Assembly: GCA_963739005.1 (NCBI GenBank)
Contig: CAVTYQ010000003.1
Span: 1 to 64,000 of the forward strand
Direction of reading: 5' to 3'
DNA from: DASWJZ01 sp963739005
GTDB taxonomy: Bacteria > Pseudomonadota > Alphaproteobacteria > Rhizobiales > Afifellaceae
Length of the DNA stretch: 64,000 nucleotides
In this document: positions 51,875 to 60,707 of the stretch, piece by piece
Layout: every line of letters starts with the position of its first letter
Position numbering within the stretch: the stretch's first letter is position 1
Notes under the pieces: generated by a model
The model's input: the letters and a program-made list of their open reading frames with translations, nothing else
What the model was told of the DNA's origin: nothing
The model's database searches: none
Position numbers and translations under genes: made by a program

Positions 51875-52729
51875 CTACCTCAATGCCGGTTCGGGAAGAT
51901 CGGTAACCTGGTCGGTTGCCGTCACATGCGCGTCGGGATGACGCTGCAGAAGCGAGGCCGGAACGGCGGCGGTCACCGGACCGTACAGCATCTTGCGCAC
52001 GATCGCGCATTGCCAGGGCCGGTTCATGTAGATGCGCACTTTCCGGCTCTCCAGAATCTCCTTCATGCCGACGGTGACGGCGAGCGCGGGGATCCGGTCG
52101 ATGTTGCCCTTGGCCGCGGTGATCGCGTTGACCAGCCGCGTCTCGCGCGAAAGCCGCACGACGCGGGTCGGAAGCGCGGCGAAGTCATCTGCGCTAATCG
52201 TCTCGTCGGGTTCCGGTGGGTCGTTGAAGGCAAGATGTCCAGTGATTCCGACACCGCCGAAGCAGACGTCGACGCCGCCGAGAGAGCCGATCAGATCGCC
52301 GATTGCCTCTGGCCGCAGCGGGTCGGGGAAGACGCGCGCGCTTTCCGGCGGTCTGAGCGCCGCGTCGAGCCTCCCGTAGAACGCCCGCTCCATATGCGCT
52401 CGGAAGCTCAGCGGATCCGCCTTGGGGATATAGCGGCGACCGTCAGCCGAGAGGTACTCGTCCATGTTGATGAGCACGAGATCGGCGAGGCTCAATCCTT
52501 CGGCGTTGCAGCGGTCGGCCCAAACCTCGAACTGCCCGACCGGGCCGACCGGAACGATGAAAACGACCTTCGCGCGTCCGGAATGCTTGGCGGCCGAATA
52601 TTCGCTCATCAGCGCGTCTGCGAACCGCGCGACGAGCGCTCGATCGTCGCGCACGGTCTCAAAGCCGATCCGCGAGCCGCGGCCGACGTCCTCCTTTGCG
52701 ATTGCCGAGGGACTCTGCGCTTCGCTCAC
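51875..52729 (-). CDS. Glucosamine-6-phosphate deaminase/isomerase-like protein
   Basis: A 284-residue NagB-superfamily protein. NMDEYLSADGRRY (catalytic Asp), FGGVGITGHLAFNDPPEPDE (GxGxxGHxAFN box with catalytic His) and VTVGMKEILESRKV are diagnostic. The start GTG 52729 follows GAGG and lies eight bases after the ATPase stop; the open frame reaches further. It could isomerise or deaminate a phosphorylated amino sugar or a related phosphate, in keeping with the ChbG-like deacetylase in the rightward operon. Confidence 0.8.
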   Translation of the reverse strand: MSEAQSPSAIAKEDVGRGSRIGFETVRDDRALVARFADALMSEYSAAKHSGRAKVVFIVPVGPVGQFEVWADRCNAEGLSLADLVLINMDEYLSADGRRYIPKADPLSFRAHMERAFYGRLDAALRPPESARVFPDPLRPEAIGDLIGSLGGVDVCFGGVGITGHLAFNDPPEPDETISADDFAALPTRVVRLSRETRLVNAITAAKGNIDRIPALAVTVGMKEILESRKVRIYMNRPWQCAIVRKMLYGPVTAAVPASLLQRHPDAHVTATDQVTDLPEPALR

Positions 52730-52736
52730 TGTCGCC

Positions 52737-53831
52737 TCATGCGGTCGCATTGATCCGCTTCTCGGTCTCGGCATCGAACAGATGCATCCTTGCCGGGTCG
52801 ATCGTAAGCGCGATCGAGCGCCCCTGCTGAAGATGCGGTGAAGGCTGCAGCCGCGCGATCACTTCCGCTCCGCCAAGCCTGAAGAAGACAAGCGTGTCGG
52901 AGCCGAGCGGCTCGACGAAGCGGATCGTTGCGTTGAGGGGCGCGGGGCTCTCACCGTTGGCAAGTGCCAGCGCTTCAGGGCGGAGTCCGAGCAGCATCGG
53001 GCGGCCTGGGCTTCCGGCCGCAGCCGCGAGCGGAGCCGGCAAGGGAAGGCGCGCCTCTCCCTCGATCTCGATCGCCGCGCTTCCGTCCTCCGCCAGCCGG
53101 CAGGGAACATGGCTCATGCGCGGAGCGCCGATGAAACCGGCGACGAAGAGGTTGACCGGCTGATTGTAGACGTCGTCCGGCGTGCCGATCTGCTCGACGT
53201 GGCCGGAGCGCATGACCACGATCCGGTCGGCCATCGTCATCGCCTCGACCTGGTCGTGGGTGACATAGATGACCGTCGTCCGCACCGTCTCATGCAGCTT
53301 CTTGATCTCGGTCCGCATTTCGGCCCGCAGCTTGGCATCGAGATTCGAGAGCGGCTCGTCGAACAGGAACACCTTGGGATCGCGCACGATCGCCCGGCCC
53401 ATGGCGACGCGCTGACGCTGCCCGCCGGAGAGCTGGCCGGGCCGGCGATCCAGCAACGGGGTCAGGTCGAGGATGCCGGCCGCGCGTTCGACGCGCTCCT
53501 TGATCTCGCCGCGCGGCATCCCCCGCACTTCCAGCCCGAAGGACATGTTCCGGTAGACGTTCAGGTGCGGGTAGAGCGCGTAGTCCTGAAACACCATCGC
53601 GATGTCGCGGTTCTTGGGCGCAAGCTCGTTGACCACGCGGCCGCCGATGACGATCTCGCCGGCGGTCACGTCCTCAAGCCCGGCCACCATGCGAAGGAGT
53701 GTGCTCTTGCCGCAGCCGGACGGGCCGACGAGGACCAGAAACTCCCTGTCGGCGATGTCGAGATCGATCCCGTGCAAGACCTGCACTTCGCCGAAACGTT
53801 TCACGACGTGACGAAGACTGACTTCGGCCAA
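52737..53831 (-). CDS. Sugar ABC importer ATPase 2 (UgpC/MalK type)
   Basis: A 364-residue ATPase: GPSGCGKST Walker A, QLSGGQRQRVAMGRAIVRDP, FLFDEPLSNLDAKLR, and THDQVEAMTMADRI; the C-terminal TOBE region ends INATA. The start is given as TTG 53831 because GGGAGGAG lies just before it; a GTG at 53852 is possible. It heads the leftward operon, while the importer in the rightward operon has permeases and a binding protein but no ATPase, so this is probably its motor. Confidence 0.9.
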   Translation of the reverse strand: MAEVSLRHVVKRFGEVQVLHGIDLDIADREFLVLVGPSGCGKSTLLRMVAGLEDVTAGEIVIGGRVVNELAPKNRDIAMVFQDYALYPHLNVYRNMSFGLEVRGMPRGEIKERVERAAGILDLTPLLDRRPGQLSGGQRQRVAMGRAIVRDPKVFLFDEPLSNLDAKLRAEMRTEIKKLHETVRTTVIYVTHDQVEAMTMADRIVVMRSGHVEQIGTPDDVYNQPVNLFVAGFIGAPRMSHVPCRLAEDGSAAIEIEGEARLPLPAPLAAAAGSPGRPMLLGLRPEALALANGESPAPLNATIRFVEPLGSDTLVFFRLGGAEVIARLQPSPHLQQGRSIALTIDPARMHLFDAETEKRINATA

Positions 53832-53889
53832 GGGCTCCTCCCATGCTCCCACGGCTCACTTCACAGATGCGTTTTTATGCTGCATTCTG

Positions 53890-53906
53890 TGCAACCGGTT
53901 ACAAAT
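53890..53906. promoter_or_regulatory. LacI-type operator, site 1
   Basis: TGCAACCGGTTACAAAT: the core GCAACCGGTTAC is a near-perfect palindrome with the central CG typical of LacI/GalR operators. It lies in the 106-bp gap between the divergent ATPase 2 and LacI genes, where one protein could control both directions. Confidence 0.65.
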
Positions 53907-53937
53907 TAACATCCCGGTTCCTGCTAGTCGAGCCTCG

Positions 53938-55005
53938 ATGACCGTCAGCGTTCCTCCATCGACAAAACGGCCGGCGGTCGGCGGCAGCGCCGATCTGCCT
54001 CAGGCCGGGATGCGGGACGTTGCCCGCCTCGCGGGCGTCTCGATCGCCACTGTCTCGCGCGCCCTGAGCGAACCGTCGCGCGTCAGCCTCAACGTCCGTG
54101 TCCGCGTCGAACAGGCCGTGCGCGAATTGGGATATATCCGTCACGGAGCGGCGCGGGCGCTCTCGCTCCGGCGCTCGCATGCGATCGGCGCAATCATCCC
54201 GACCGTCGACAACGCGACGCGCGCCGGGAAGGTCGCGTCGCTGCAGAAACGCTGCCGCGAACGGGGTTACAACCTCGTCCTGGCGCTGTCGGAATACGAC
54301 CTCGAGATCGAGCTGCAGCAATGCCGAAACCTCTTGGAGGCCGGCATCGACGGCCTGATGCTGGAAGGCGGAGTCCACGACCCCGCTCTCTACGCGCTCC
54401 TCACCAAGCGCGGCATCGCCGTCGTCAACACCAGCGTCTACGATCCACAGTCGCCGCACCCGAACATCGGCTTCGACAATCGCGCCGTGGCGCGGCGTTT
54501 GACCGACCATTTGCTGGATCTCGGGCATCGCGAGATCGGCATGATAGCCGGCCCGACAAGCGGCAACGACCGCGCCGGAGGCCGCGTCGAGGGAGTGCGG
54601 GACGCGCTCCGCGCGCGCGGCCTCGATCTGCCCGAAGGACGCATCCTGGAGCGGCCGTATCGCGTGGCTGAAGGGAGGCTCGGGTTGCGCGCGCTGATGG
54701 CCCGCGAGCCAGACCTGACCGGGGTGGTGTGCGGCAATGACATTCTAGCGGTGGGCGCCATGATCGAGGCGCAGGAGCTCGGCTATCGCGTCCCGCGGGA
54801 CCTGTCGATTGCCGGCTTCGACGACCTCGATTGGGCGTCGCAGATTCCTCCCGGGCTCACCACGATGGCGTTTCCTGCCCGGGAAATCGGCCAGCTCGCC
54901 GCCGATTATCTGATCGACAAATTGACCGGCAAGAGTGTGCCGCATGCGCTCGAGGTCGAAGTGAAGCTCATCTTGCGCGGCTCTACGGGGCCGGCTCCCC
55001 CTTGA
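53938..55005 (+). CDS. LacI-family transcriptional regulator
   Basis: A 355-residue regulator. The HTH is MRDVARLAGVSIATVSRALS (25-44) with the hinge helix after VRELGYIRHGAARALSLR. The periplasmic-binding-like effector domain includes GLMLEGGVHDPALYALL, DNRAVARRLTDHLLDLGHRE and GFDDLDWASQIPPGLTTM. ATG 53938 is the table start; ATG 54010 would bring the HTH to the N-terminus, as in most LacI proteins. It lies between the two sugar operons and should repress them until the substrate or an intermediate binds. Confidence 0.9.
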   Translation: MTVSVPPSTKRPAVGGSADLPQAGMRDVARLAGVSIATVSRALSEPSRVSLNVRVRVEQAVRELGYIRHGAARALSLRRSHAIGAIIPTVDNATRAGKVASLQKRCRERGYNLVLALSEYDLEIELQQCRNLLEAGIDGLMLEGGVHDPALYALLTKRGIAVVNTSVYDPQSPHPNIGFDNRAVARRLTDHLLDLGHREIGMIAGPTSGNDRAGGRVEGVRDALRARGLDLPEGRILERPYRVAEGRLGLRALMAREPDLTGVVCGNDILAVGAMIEAQELGYRVPRDLSIAGFDDLDWASQIPPGLTTMAFPAREIGQLAADYLIDKLTGKSVPHALEVEVKLILRGSTGPAPP

Positions 55006-55083
55006 TCAAAGCGAGCGCCACACGCCACGGCTCGGCGTGAAATCATGCGGATTGACAGGCGCGACACCAACCGGTCTAATCTT

Positions 55084-55100
55084 GGTAAGCGGTTACAAAA
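55084..55100. promoter_or_regulatory. LacI-type operator, site 2
   Basis: GGTAAGCGGTTACAAAA: core GTAAGCGGTTAC is palindromic apart from one pair and, read on the other strand, shares TTTGTAACCG with site 1. It lies 25 bp before the start of the rightward operon. Confidence 0.65.
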
Positions 55101-55124
55101 CGCAGCATCCCGGAGGAAAGCCCT

Positions 55125-56159
55125 TTGTTGAGGCTGGGATTGATCGGCTACGGCCTGTGGGGTCGGCATCACGCGCACGCCATCGCCAATGCGCCCGGTG
55201 CGGAGCTCGCGGCAATAGCCTGCCAGACGGAGGCGACCGCCGCCGTTGCGAGCGAGCAATATCCCGGCATCAAGATTTATCGCGACTACCGCGCGCTCCT
55301 CGACGACGCCTCGATCCAAGCCGTCGACATCGTCGTCCCAAACCATCTGCACGAGGAGATCGGCGTTGCCGCCCTTGAGGCCGGCAAGGACGTGCTCCTG
55401 GAAAAGCCGATGGCGCTTTCGGTCAAGGCCTGCGACCGCCTGAATGCTGCGGCCGATGCGTCGGGCAAGGTGCTGACGATCGGCCACGAGTTCCGCCTCT
55501 CCACCCAATGGGGACGCATCAAGTCGCTGATCCAGGAAGGCGCCATCGGCGCGCCTCTCTACGCCATGGTCAGCCTTTCGCGCTTCCCCTATCGCCAAGG
55601 CTCCGGCGGCTGGCGCTACGACCGCGAGCGCGTCGGCTCGTGGATCCTTGAGGAGCCGGTCCACTTCTTCGATTCCGTCATGTGGTATTTCGAGGCGCTC
55701 GGCGACCCGGGCTCGCTGGTCGCCTTCGGCAACGCGCGTCCGCGGGCGAACGGCGGCGGCGCCTCCATGGCCGACAACTTCACCACGATCGTGCGCTGGC
55801 CGACCGGCGAATACGCCGTGATCAGCCAATCGCTCGCCGCCTTCGAGCATCATCATGTGATGGAAGTCGTCGGCACCGAGGGCGCCATCCGCACGTGGTG
55901 GTCGGGTGCGGAGGATCGCACGCGCGAGCCGCGCTTCGAGCTCAAGGTCAAGCGGAAGGGCGCCGATCGCGCCGAGATCGTGCCGCTCGGCGCCTCCGGC
56001 GAACTCTTCGAGCTCGACGAGGAATTGCGCCTGGTCGTCGAAGCGTTTCGCGCCGGCCGCCCGATCGTCTCCGGCGCGGAGGCGCGCAAGCGCATCCTGG
56101 TTTGTTTGGCCGCGGAGCAGTCCTTGGCGGAAAACCGCGAAGTCGCGCTCCGCTTTTAG
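55125..56159 (+). CDS. Gfo/Idh/MocA-family oxidoreductase 2
   Basis: A 344-residue enzyme: Rossmann start LGLIGYGLWGRHHAHAIANA, DVLLEKPMALSVKACDRLN, and GSWILEEPVHFFDSVMWYFE with the substrate-site residues. The start is a TTG at 55125 (a second TTG follows), behind CGGAGGAAAG. It begins the rightward operon, 77 bases before the binding-protein gene, and is only distantly like oxidoreductase 1, so a different step is likely. Confidence 0.87.
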   Translation: MLRLGLIGYGLWGRHHAHAIANAPGAELAAIACQTEATAAVASEQYPGIKIYRDYRALLDDASIQAVDIVVPNHLHEEIGVAALEAGKDVLLEKPMALSVKACDRLNAAADASGKVLTIGHEFRLSTQWGRIKSLIQEGAIGAPLYAMVSLSRFPYRQGSGGWRYDRERVGSWILEEPVHFFDSVMWYFEALGDPGSLVAFGNARPRANGGGASMADNFTTIVRWPTGEYAVISQSLAAFEHHHVMEVVGTEGAIRTWWSGAEDRTREPRFELKVKRKGADRAEIVPLGASGELFELDEELRLVVEAFRAGRPIVSGAEARKRILVCLAAEQSLAENREVALRF

Positions 56160-56236
56160 ATGTGTCGGCCGGCCCGGCGTGCCGGTCGGATCGCAGAACG
56201 GGCCACGTGCGGCCCGCCGCAAAGGGAGGAACACGG

Positions 56237-57484
56237 ATGAAGAGATTCGCTTACGCCTTGGCCGCCGGCGCAATCGCGCTCGGGGCGGCGCTTCTGCCGG
56301 GCGCGGCCTCCGCCCAGGACAAGAAGATCACCGTGGTGACGTGGAACATCTCCTACTTCGAGGACGGGTTCCAGCAATGGGTCGCCGCGTTCAAGAAGCT
56401 TCACCCGGATTTCGATGTCGAGCGCATCGACATGAAGGGCACGGAGCTGCCGACCTGGTACCAGACGCAGGTCGTCGCCGGCACGCCGCCGGACATCGTC
56501 GACGTGCAGGGCGGCCTGTGGCTGCAATACGCCTCGCAGGGCGGTCTCACCGACCTGACGCCCCTGCTTGCGCGCGACAAGGACTACACCGCCGACATGA
56601 GCCCCGAGGTGCTGCACAACTGGGTCTACGACGGCAAGAACTACGGCGTGCCGCTCTACATCTCAAAGACCCTCCTCTTCCTCAATCGCAACATGATGAA
56701 GAAGGCGGGAATCACCAAGGACCCGGCCAGCTTCGACGACATCATGGCCGACGCCGAGAAGATGACCGGCGGCGAGAACAGCGGCTTCATGACGCTGAAC
56801 TTCGACTGGCTCTACTGGCCGCTCTTCGCCATGAACAACATCCAGTTCGTGGGCGATGACGGCAAGGCCGCCTTCAACACGCCGGAGGCGGTGGCGCTGG
56901 TGAAACGGCTCGCCGACCTGACGCAGAAGGGCGTCATCAACAAGATCAGCTGGACGGGCCGCTGGGTCGAGCCGAACGGCGCCTTCGCCGCCGGCAATGT
57001 CGGCATGTTGCAGGCGCACGCGCCGGCCTTCCTCTGGTTCAAGAGCAAGGCTGACTGGGTGAACGACAATTCGGTCGGCGCCATGAACCTGCCGGGCGGC
57101 TGGTCGACGCCGAACTCGCATGCGCTGGTGATGTCGGCCGGCAGCAAGCACCCCGAAGAGGCTTGGGACTTCATGAAGATCGCCACCAGCGGCGACGGCG
57201 CCTACGCGATGGGCACCGGCACCAACAATCTGACCGGCGACGTGAAGGTCAACGACCGCCTGATGGCCTACTTCAAGGAGAACCTGCCCGCCGTCGTGCC
57301 GGTGCTTCAGACGCAGCTTGAGGATCTCGACAAGCTGACCGGCAACTGGCCCTTCGCCGAAGACGCCGCCATCAAGGACGCCTTCTACCCAGAGCTTCAG
57401 TCTGCGCTTCTCGGCGAGAAGAGCGCGGAGGACGCGCTCAATTCGGCCGAGCAGAAGGTGAACCGTATCCTTCAGCGGCAGTAG
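56237..57484 (+). CDS. Sugar-binding protein of ABC importer 2
   Basis: A 415-residue extracellular-solute-binding protein. ATG 56237 follows GGGAGGA; the signal peptide is FAYALAAGAIALGAALLPGA with cleavage near ASA. The mature protein starts QDKKITVVTWNISYFEDGFQ and has VAGTPPDIVDVQGGLWLQYA. It is rich in surface Trp/Tyr (FDWLYWPLFAMNN), often seen in binders of oligosaccharides. The permease genes follow at five bases. Confidence 0.9.
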   Translation: MKRFAYALAAGAIALGAALLPGAASAQDKKITVVTWNISYFEDGFQQWVAAFKKLHPDFDVERIDMKGTELPTWYQTQVVAGTPPDIVDVQGGLWLQYASQGGLTDLTPLLARDKDYTADMSPEVLHNWVYDGKNYGVPLYISKTLLFLNRNMMKKAGITKDPASFDDIMADAEKMTGGENSGFMTLNFDWLYWPLFAMNNIQFVGDDGKAAFNTPEAVALVKRLADLTQKGVINKISWTGRWVEPNGAFAAGNVGMLQAHAPAFLWFKSKADWVNDNSVGAMNLPGGWSTPNSHALVMSAGSKHPEEAWDFMKIATSGDGAYAMGTGTNNLTGDVKVNDRLMAYFKENLPAVVPVLQTQLEDLDKLTGNWPFAEDAAIKDAFYPELQSALLGEKSAEDALNSAEQKVNRILQRQ

Positions 57485-57489
57485 GCCTG

Positions 57490-58452
57490 ATGGTTCAGGA
57501 TACCGGTGCTGCGCCGGCGCTCTCGATGCGTCGGCGCGGCTTGGCCGCGCCCCCTATCCTGTCGCGCAAGCGAACGCGCGAACTGTCGCTGATCTGGCTT
57601 TTCCTGATTCCATCGCTGGCGATCTTCGCCCTCTACCGGATCATCCCGCTGATCTGGAACGTCGTCCTCTCCTTCGAGTTCTGGTCGCCCTACAAGCCCG
57701 CGAAATTCGCCGGGCTCTACCATTACCAGGAGATGCTGTTCTATGACGACGCCTTCTGGCAGACGCTGCGGAACACGCTGATCTTCATGGCCTCCGCGCC
57801 GATCGGCATCGCCATCGCGCTCGCCGTCGCGCTCCTCGTCGACACCCCGATCCGCGGCCGCAACATCTACCGCACCATCGTCTTCATGTCCTATCCGGTG
57901 ATGACGGTGGCGGTCGGCATCATCTGGCAGTGGCTCTTCAACGAGAACGTCGGCCTCATCAACTACGTGCTGATCGAGCTCGGCGTCATCGACAAGGGCA
58001 TTCCGTTCCTGGAAAGCTTCGACTACGCGCTGCCCGCCGTCATCGTCGCCTCGATCTGGCAGGTGATCGGATTCTACATGATCATCCTTTTGACCGGCCT
58101 GCAGAGCATTCCGCCGAGCCTTTACGAGGCGGCATCGATCGACGGCGCGAGCGCGCTTCAGCGCTTCCGCCGCATCACGCTGCCGCTGATCCGGCCGTCG
58201 CTCTTCCTCTGCTTCGTCGTCGGCATCATCAATTCCTTCACCGCCTTCGACCTGATCTTCGTGATGACCGGCGGCGGCCCGGGTCACGCGACCGACCTCC
58301 TCATCACCTACATCTACTCGATGGCCTTCCGGCTCTCGAAATTCGACTACGCCGCCGCGATCACGGTGGTGAATTTCGTGCTCTTCCTGGCGCTCGCCTT
58401 CATCGCCAACCGGCTCGCCGGCGGTGAGGCCGGCGCGGTGAAATCGGGCTGA
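57490..58452 (+). CDS. ABC importer 2 permease (MalF type)
   Basis: A 320-residue CUT1 permease with six helices (IWLFLIPSLAIFALYRIIPL first) and the EAA loop PPSLYEAASIDGASALQRFR, then RITLPLIRPSLFL. The next permease starts nine bases after its stop. It should pair with it and with ATPase 2. Confidence 0.92.
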   Translation: MVQDTGAAPALSMRRRGLAAPPILSRKRTRELSLIWLFLIPSLAIFALYRIIPLIWNVVLSFEFWSPYKPAKFAGLYHYQEMLFYDDAFWQTLRNTLIFMASAPIGIAIALAVALLVDTPIRGRNIYRTIVFMSYPVMTVAVGIIWQWLFNENVGLINYVLIELGVIDKGIPFLESFDYALPAVIVASIWQVIGFYMIILLTGLQSIPPSLYEAASIDGASALQRFRRITLPLIRPSLFLCFVVGIINSFTAFDLIFVMTGGGPGHATDLLITYIYSMAFRLSKFDYAAAITVVNFVLFLALAFIANRLAGGEAGAVKSG

Positions 58453-58461
58453 GGTGACGCG

Positions 58462-59274
58462 ATGAGCCGCTATCCGCGCTGGCCGATCCACATCGCGCTC
58501 GGGCTCGTCTCGGCGGTGATGTTGGTGCCCTTCTACTGGGTGCTGAAGACCAGCCTGACGGGTGAGAACATCTTCGTGTTCCCGCCGTCGCTCGTGCCCC
58601 GAAATCCGAACATCTTCTATTACGTCGACGTCTGGTACGCGATCCCGTTCCTGCGCTACCTGGTCAACAGCGTCGTCGTATCGGCGATCGTCGTCGTCGC
58701 CAACGTGTTCCTGAACGCCATGGCCGGGTACGCTCTGACGCGCGACTTCCCCGGCAAGGCGGCGACGATCCTGCTTTTCCTCTCCTGCATGATGATCCCC
58801 TTCCAGGTGACGATCATCCCCGCCTACCTGATCACCTCGAAGCTCGGGCTCTTGAACACCTATGCCGGCATGGCGCTGCCGCTCGGCTCGACCATCGTCT
58901 GCATCTTCGTCTTCAAGGCCGCCTTCGAGGCGATCCCGCGTTCCCTCGTCGACGCGGCCCGCATCGACGGCGTACCGGACTGGATGATCGTCTTTCGCAT
59001 CATTCTGCCGCTGACCAAGCCCGCCATTGCCACCAACGTCATTCTCTCCTTCATCTGGTCATGGAACAGCTTCCTCTGGCCGCTCGTCGTCGTCCGTGAC
59101 GCGTCGATGCAGACGCTGCCGCTTGGGCTGGCGCGGTTCCTCTCGGTCGTGGAGGACACAACTGGCGCGCTCTACGCCTTCTGCGTCATGGTGCTTGTGC
59201 CGGGGCTCCTGATCTTCCTGCTTGCGCAGAAGGAGTTCATCAGCGGCCTGACCTCAGGCGCCACGAAGGGCTGA
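58462..59274 (+). CDS. ABC importer 2 permease (MalG type)
   Basis: A 270-residue permease. Helices begin HIALGLVSAVMLVPFYWVLK; the EAA loop is PRSLVDAARIDGVPDWMIVF, then RIILPLTKPAIATN. The C-terminus has LLAQKEFISGLTSGATKG, the usual MalG end. It is a normal CUT1 length, unlike the longer MalG-type protein of importer 1. Confidence 0.92.
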   Translation: MSRYPRWPIHIALGLVSAVMLVPFYWVLKTSLTGENIFVFPPSLVPRNPNIFYYVDVWYAIPFLRYLVNSVVVSAIVVVANVFLNAMAGYALTRDFPGKAATILLFLSCMMIPFQVTIIPAYLITSKLGLLNTYAGMALPLGSTIVCIFVFKAAFEAIPRSLVDAARIDGVPDWMIVFRIILPLTKPAIATNVILSFIWSWNSFLWPLVVVRDASMQTLPLGLARFLSVVEDTTGALYAFCVMVLVPGLLIFLLAQKEFISGLTSGATKG

Positions 59275-59277
59275 GCC

Positions 59278-59658
59278 ATGCGTTGGTCCTGGCTGAAGAA
59301 CCGTTTCGTCCTCACCTTCGGCGGGATCGCGCTCTTGACGGCGCTGTGGAACGTCTACGTCGCCTTCAACGACGACGGCATCATCGAGGGCCAGGTCATC
59401 GACGCGAGCGGCGCGCCGGTCGAGGGCGCGACCGTCCGGCTGACGGAGCGCACGCTCCTCGTGGCACAGCCGCGCGGCACGGCGAAAACCGATGCGGACG
59501 GTCGCTTCCTCTTCACCGGCCACAACCTCCATCACTTGTTCCTGGAGGCCGCCAGGGGTGACGGCAAGGCGGGTCCGTTCGAATACCGCCTCTATTTCAA
59601 CGGCGAGAATCTCATGCTGCGGAAGCCGCTGCAGCTTTCCGGCGGAAGCGTCTCGTGA
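59278..59658 (+). CDS. Membrane-anchored protein with carboxypeptidase-regulatory-like domain
   Basis: A 126-residue protein three bases after the permease gene. One N-terminal transmembrane helix (RFVLTFGGIALLTALWNVYV) and then a beta-sandwich of the CarboxypepD_reg type: IIEGQVIDASGAPVEGATVR, then TDADGRFLFTGHN. The domain would be periplasmic. Such proteins are seen within sugar-importer operons of alphaproteobacteria, but their role is not known; help in ligand capture or transporter stability is a guess. Confidence 0.75.
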   Translation: MRWSWLKNRFVLTFGGIALLTALWNVYVAFNDDGIIEGQVIDASGAPVEGATVRLTERTLLVAQPRGTAKTDADGRFLFTGHNLHHLFLEAARGDGKAGPFEYRLYFNGENLMLRKPLQLSGGSVS

Positions 59659-60707
59659 GCGGAGGCGGCGAGCGCCCTCTCGTCATCTTCGACCCTTTCC
59701 CCCGTTCCCGCGATCTGATCTTCACGAAGGAATTGTGGGAACGGCTCGAAGGCGCTGCGCGCATCGTCGCGCGCGACGGAAGCCGCATGCCGGACGCCAT
59801 GGTGGACGAGCATCTGGGTGAGGCTGCGCTCGTCATCGGGCAGACCGACCTCCCCGCAGAGCGCCTCGCCCGCGCCCCTCGCCTGAAGGCCGTCATCAAC
59901 GTCGAAGGCAATTTCCTGCCGAACGTGGATTACGCCGCCTGCTTCGAGCGCGGCATCAAGGTGCTCGGCGTTGCACCGGCGTTCGCCCGGCCCGTCGCCG
60001 AGATGGGGCTCGCTCTGGCGCTCGATCTTATGCGCGGCGTCACTCGCGCCGATGCCGCCTTCCGGGCCGGCGAAGAGCGCTATGGGCTCGCCGGCAATCG
60101 CGACGCGACGACGCTTTTCGACGCCGAGATCGGGCTCATCGGTTTCGGCAATCTCGGGCAAGCGCTGCTTCCCCTCCTCCTCCCCTTCAGGCCAAAGGTC
60201 CGCGTCTTCGATCCCTGGCTGCCGGAAGGATATCTGCGCGACATCGGCCTCATCCCCGCGGCTCTCGACGAGCTCCTCGGCACGTCGCGTGTGATATTCG
60301 TGCTTGCCGGCGTGACGGCTGAAAACCGCGGCATGATCGGCGCACGCGATTTCGCACTGATGCCGGACGGCGCTGCCTTCATCCTCTTGTCGCGCGCCGA
60401 CGTCGTCGATTGGCTGGCGTTTCTCGAGGCGACAAGCGACGGCCGCATCCGCGCCGCCACCGACGTCTTCCCGGAAGAGCCGGCGCCCGTCGACGATCCG
60501 GTGCGCCGCCACCCGCATATTCTCCTGTCGTCGCATCGCGCCGGAGGGACGCGCGACGCCTTCCACCGGATCGGCGAGATGACGGTCGACGACGCGCTTC
60601 TGATCCTCGCCGGCCTGCCGCCTGTCCGCCTGCAAGCCGCCCGTGCGGAGACCGTCGGCCGGCTCCGCTCAAAGCCCGGCCGCTCCTACAAGAAGGGCGA
60701 GATTTGA
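59655..60707 (+). CDS. D-isomer-specific 2-hydroxyacid dehydrogenase
   Basis: A 350-residue NAD-dependent dehydrogenase. The start is GTG 59655, overlapping the previous stop (GTGA). It has VINVEGNFLPNVDYAACFER, the NAD loop EIGLIGFGNLGQALLPLLLP, ILLSRADVVDWLAF (Arg region), DVFPEEPAPVDDP (Glu) and ILLSSHRAGGTRDAFHR with the catalytic His replaced in context by SSHRAGG, which fits the H-x-x-G-x-T pattern. It would reduce or oxidise a 2-keto/2-hydroxy acid derived from the sugar. Confidence 0.87.
   Translation: MSGGGERPLVIFDPFPRSRDLIFTKELWERLEGAARIVARDGSRMPDAMVDEHLGEAALVIGQTDLPAERLARAPRLKAVINVEGNFLPNVDYAACFERGIKVLGVAPAFARPVAEMGLALALDLMRGVTRADAAFRAGEERYGLAGNRDATTLFDAEIGLIGFGNLGQALLPLLLPFRPKVRVFDPWLPEGYLRDIGLIPAALDELLGTSRVIFVLAGVTAENRGMIGARDFALMPDGAAFILLSRADVVDWLAFLEATSDGRIRAATDVFPEEPAPVDDPVRRHPHILLSSHRAGGTRDAFHRIGEMTVDDALLILAGLPPVRLQAARAETVGRLRSKPGRSYKKGEI

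Noticed and set aside
41288..52753. Long plus-strand open frames opposite the leftward sugar operon (for example 41288-42337, 44062-45594, 48805-50073, 49836-51833)
   Set aside because: Their products are low-complexity Arg/Asp/Gln-rich text without start sites or families, exactly antisense to well-identified genes; a usual effect of high GC.
54906..56273. Minus-strand open frame of 455 codons
   Set aside because: It lies antisense to the second Gfo/Idh gene, has shadow composition and no ribosome site.
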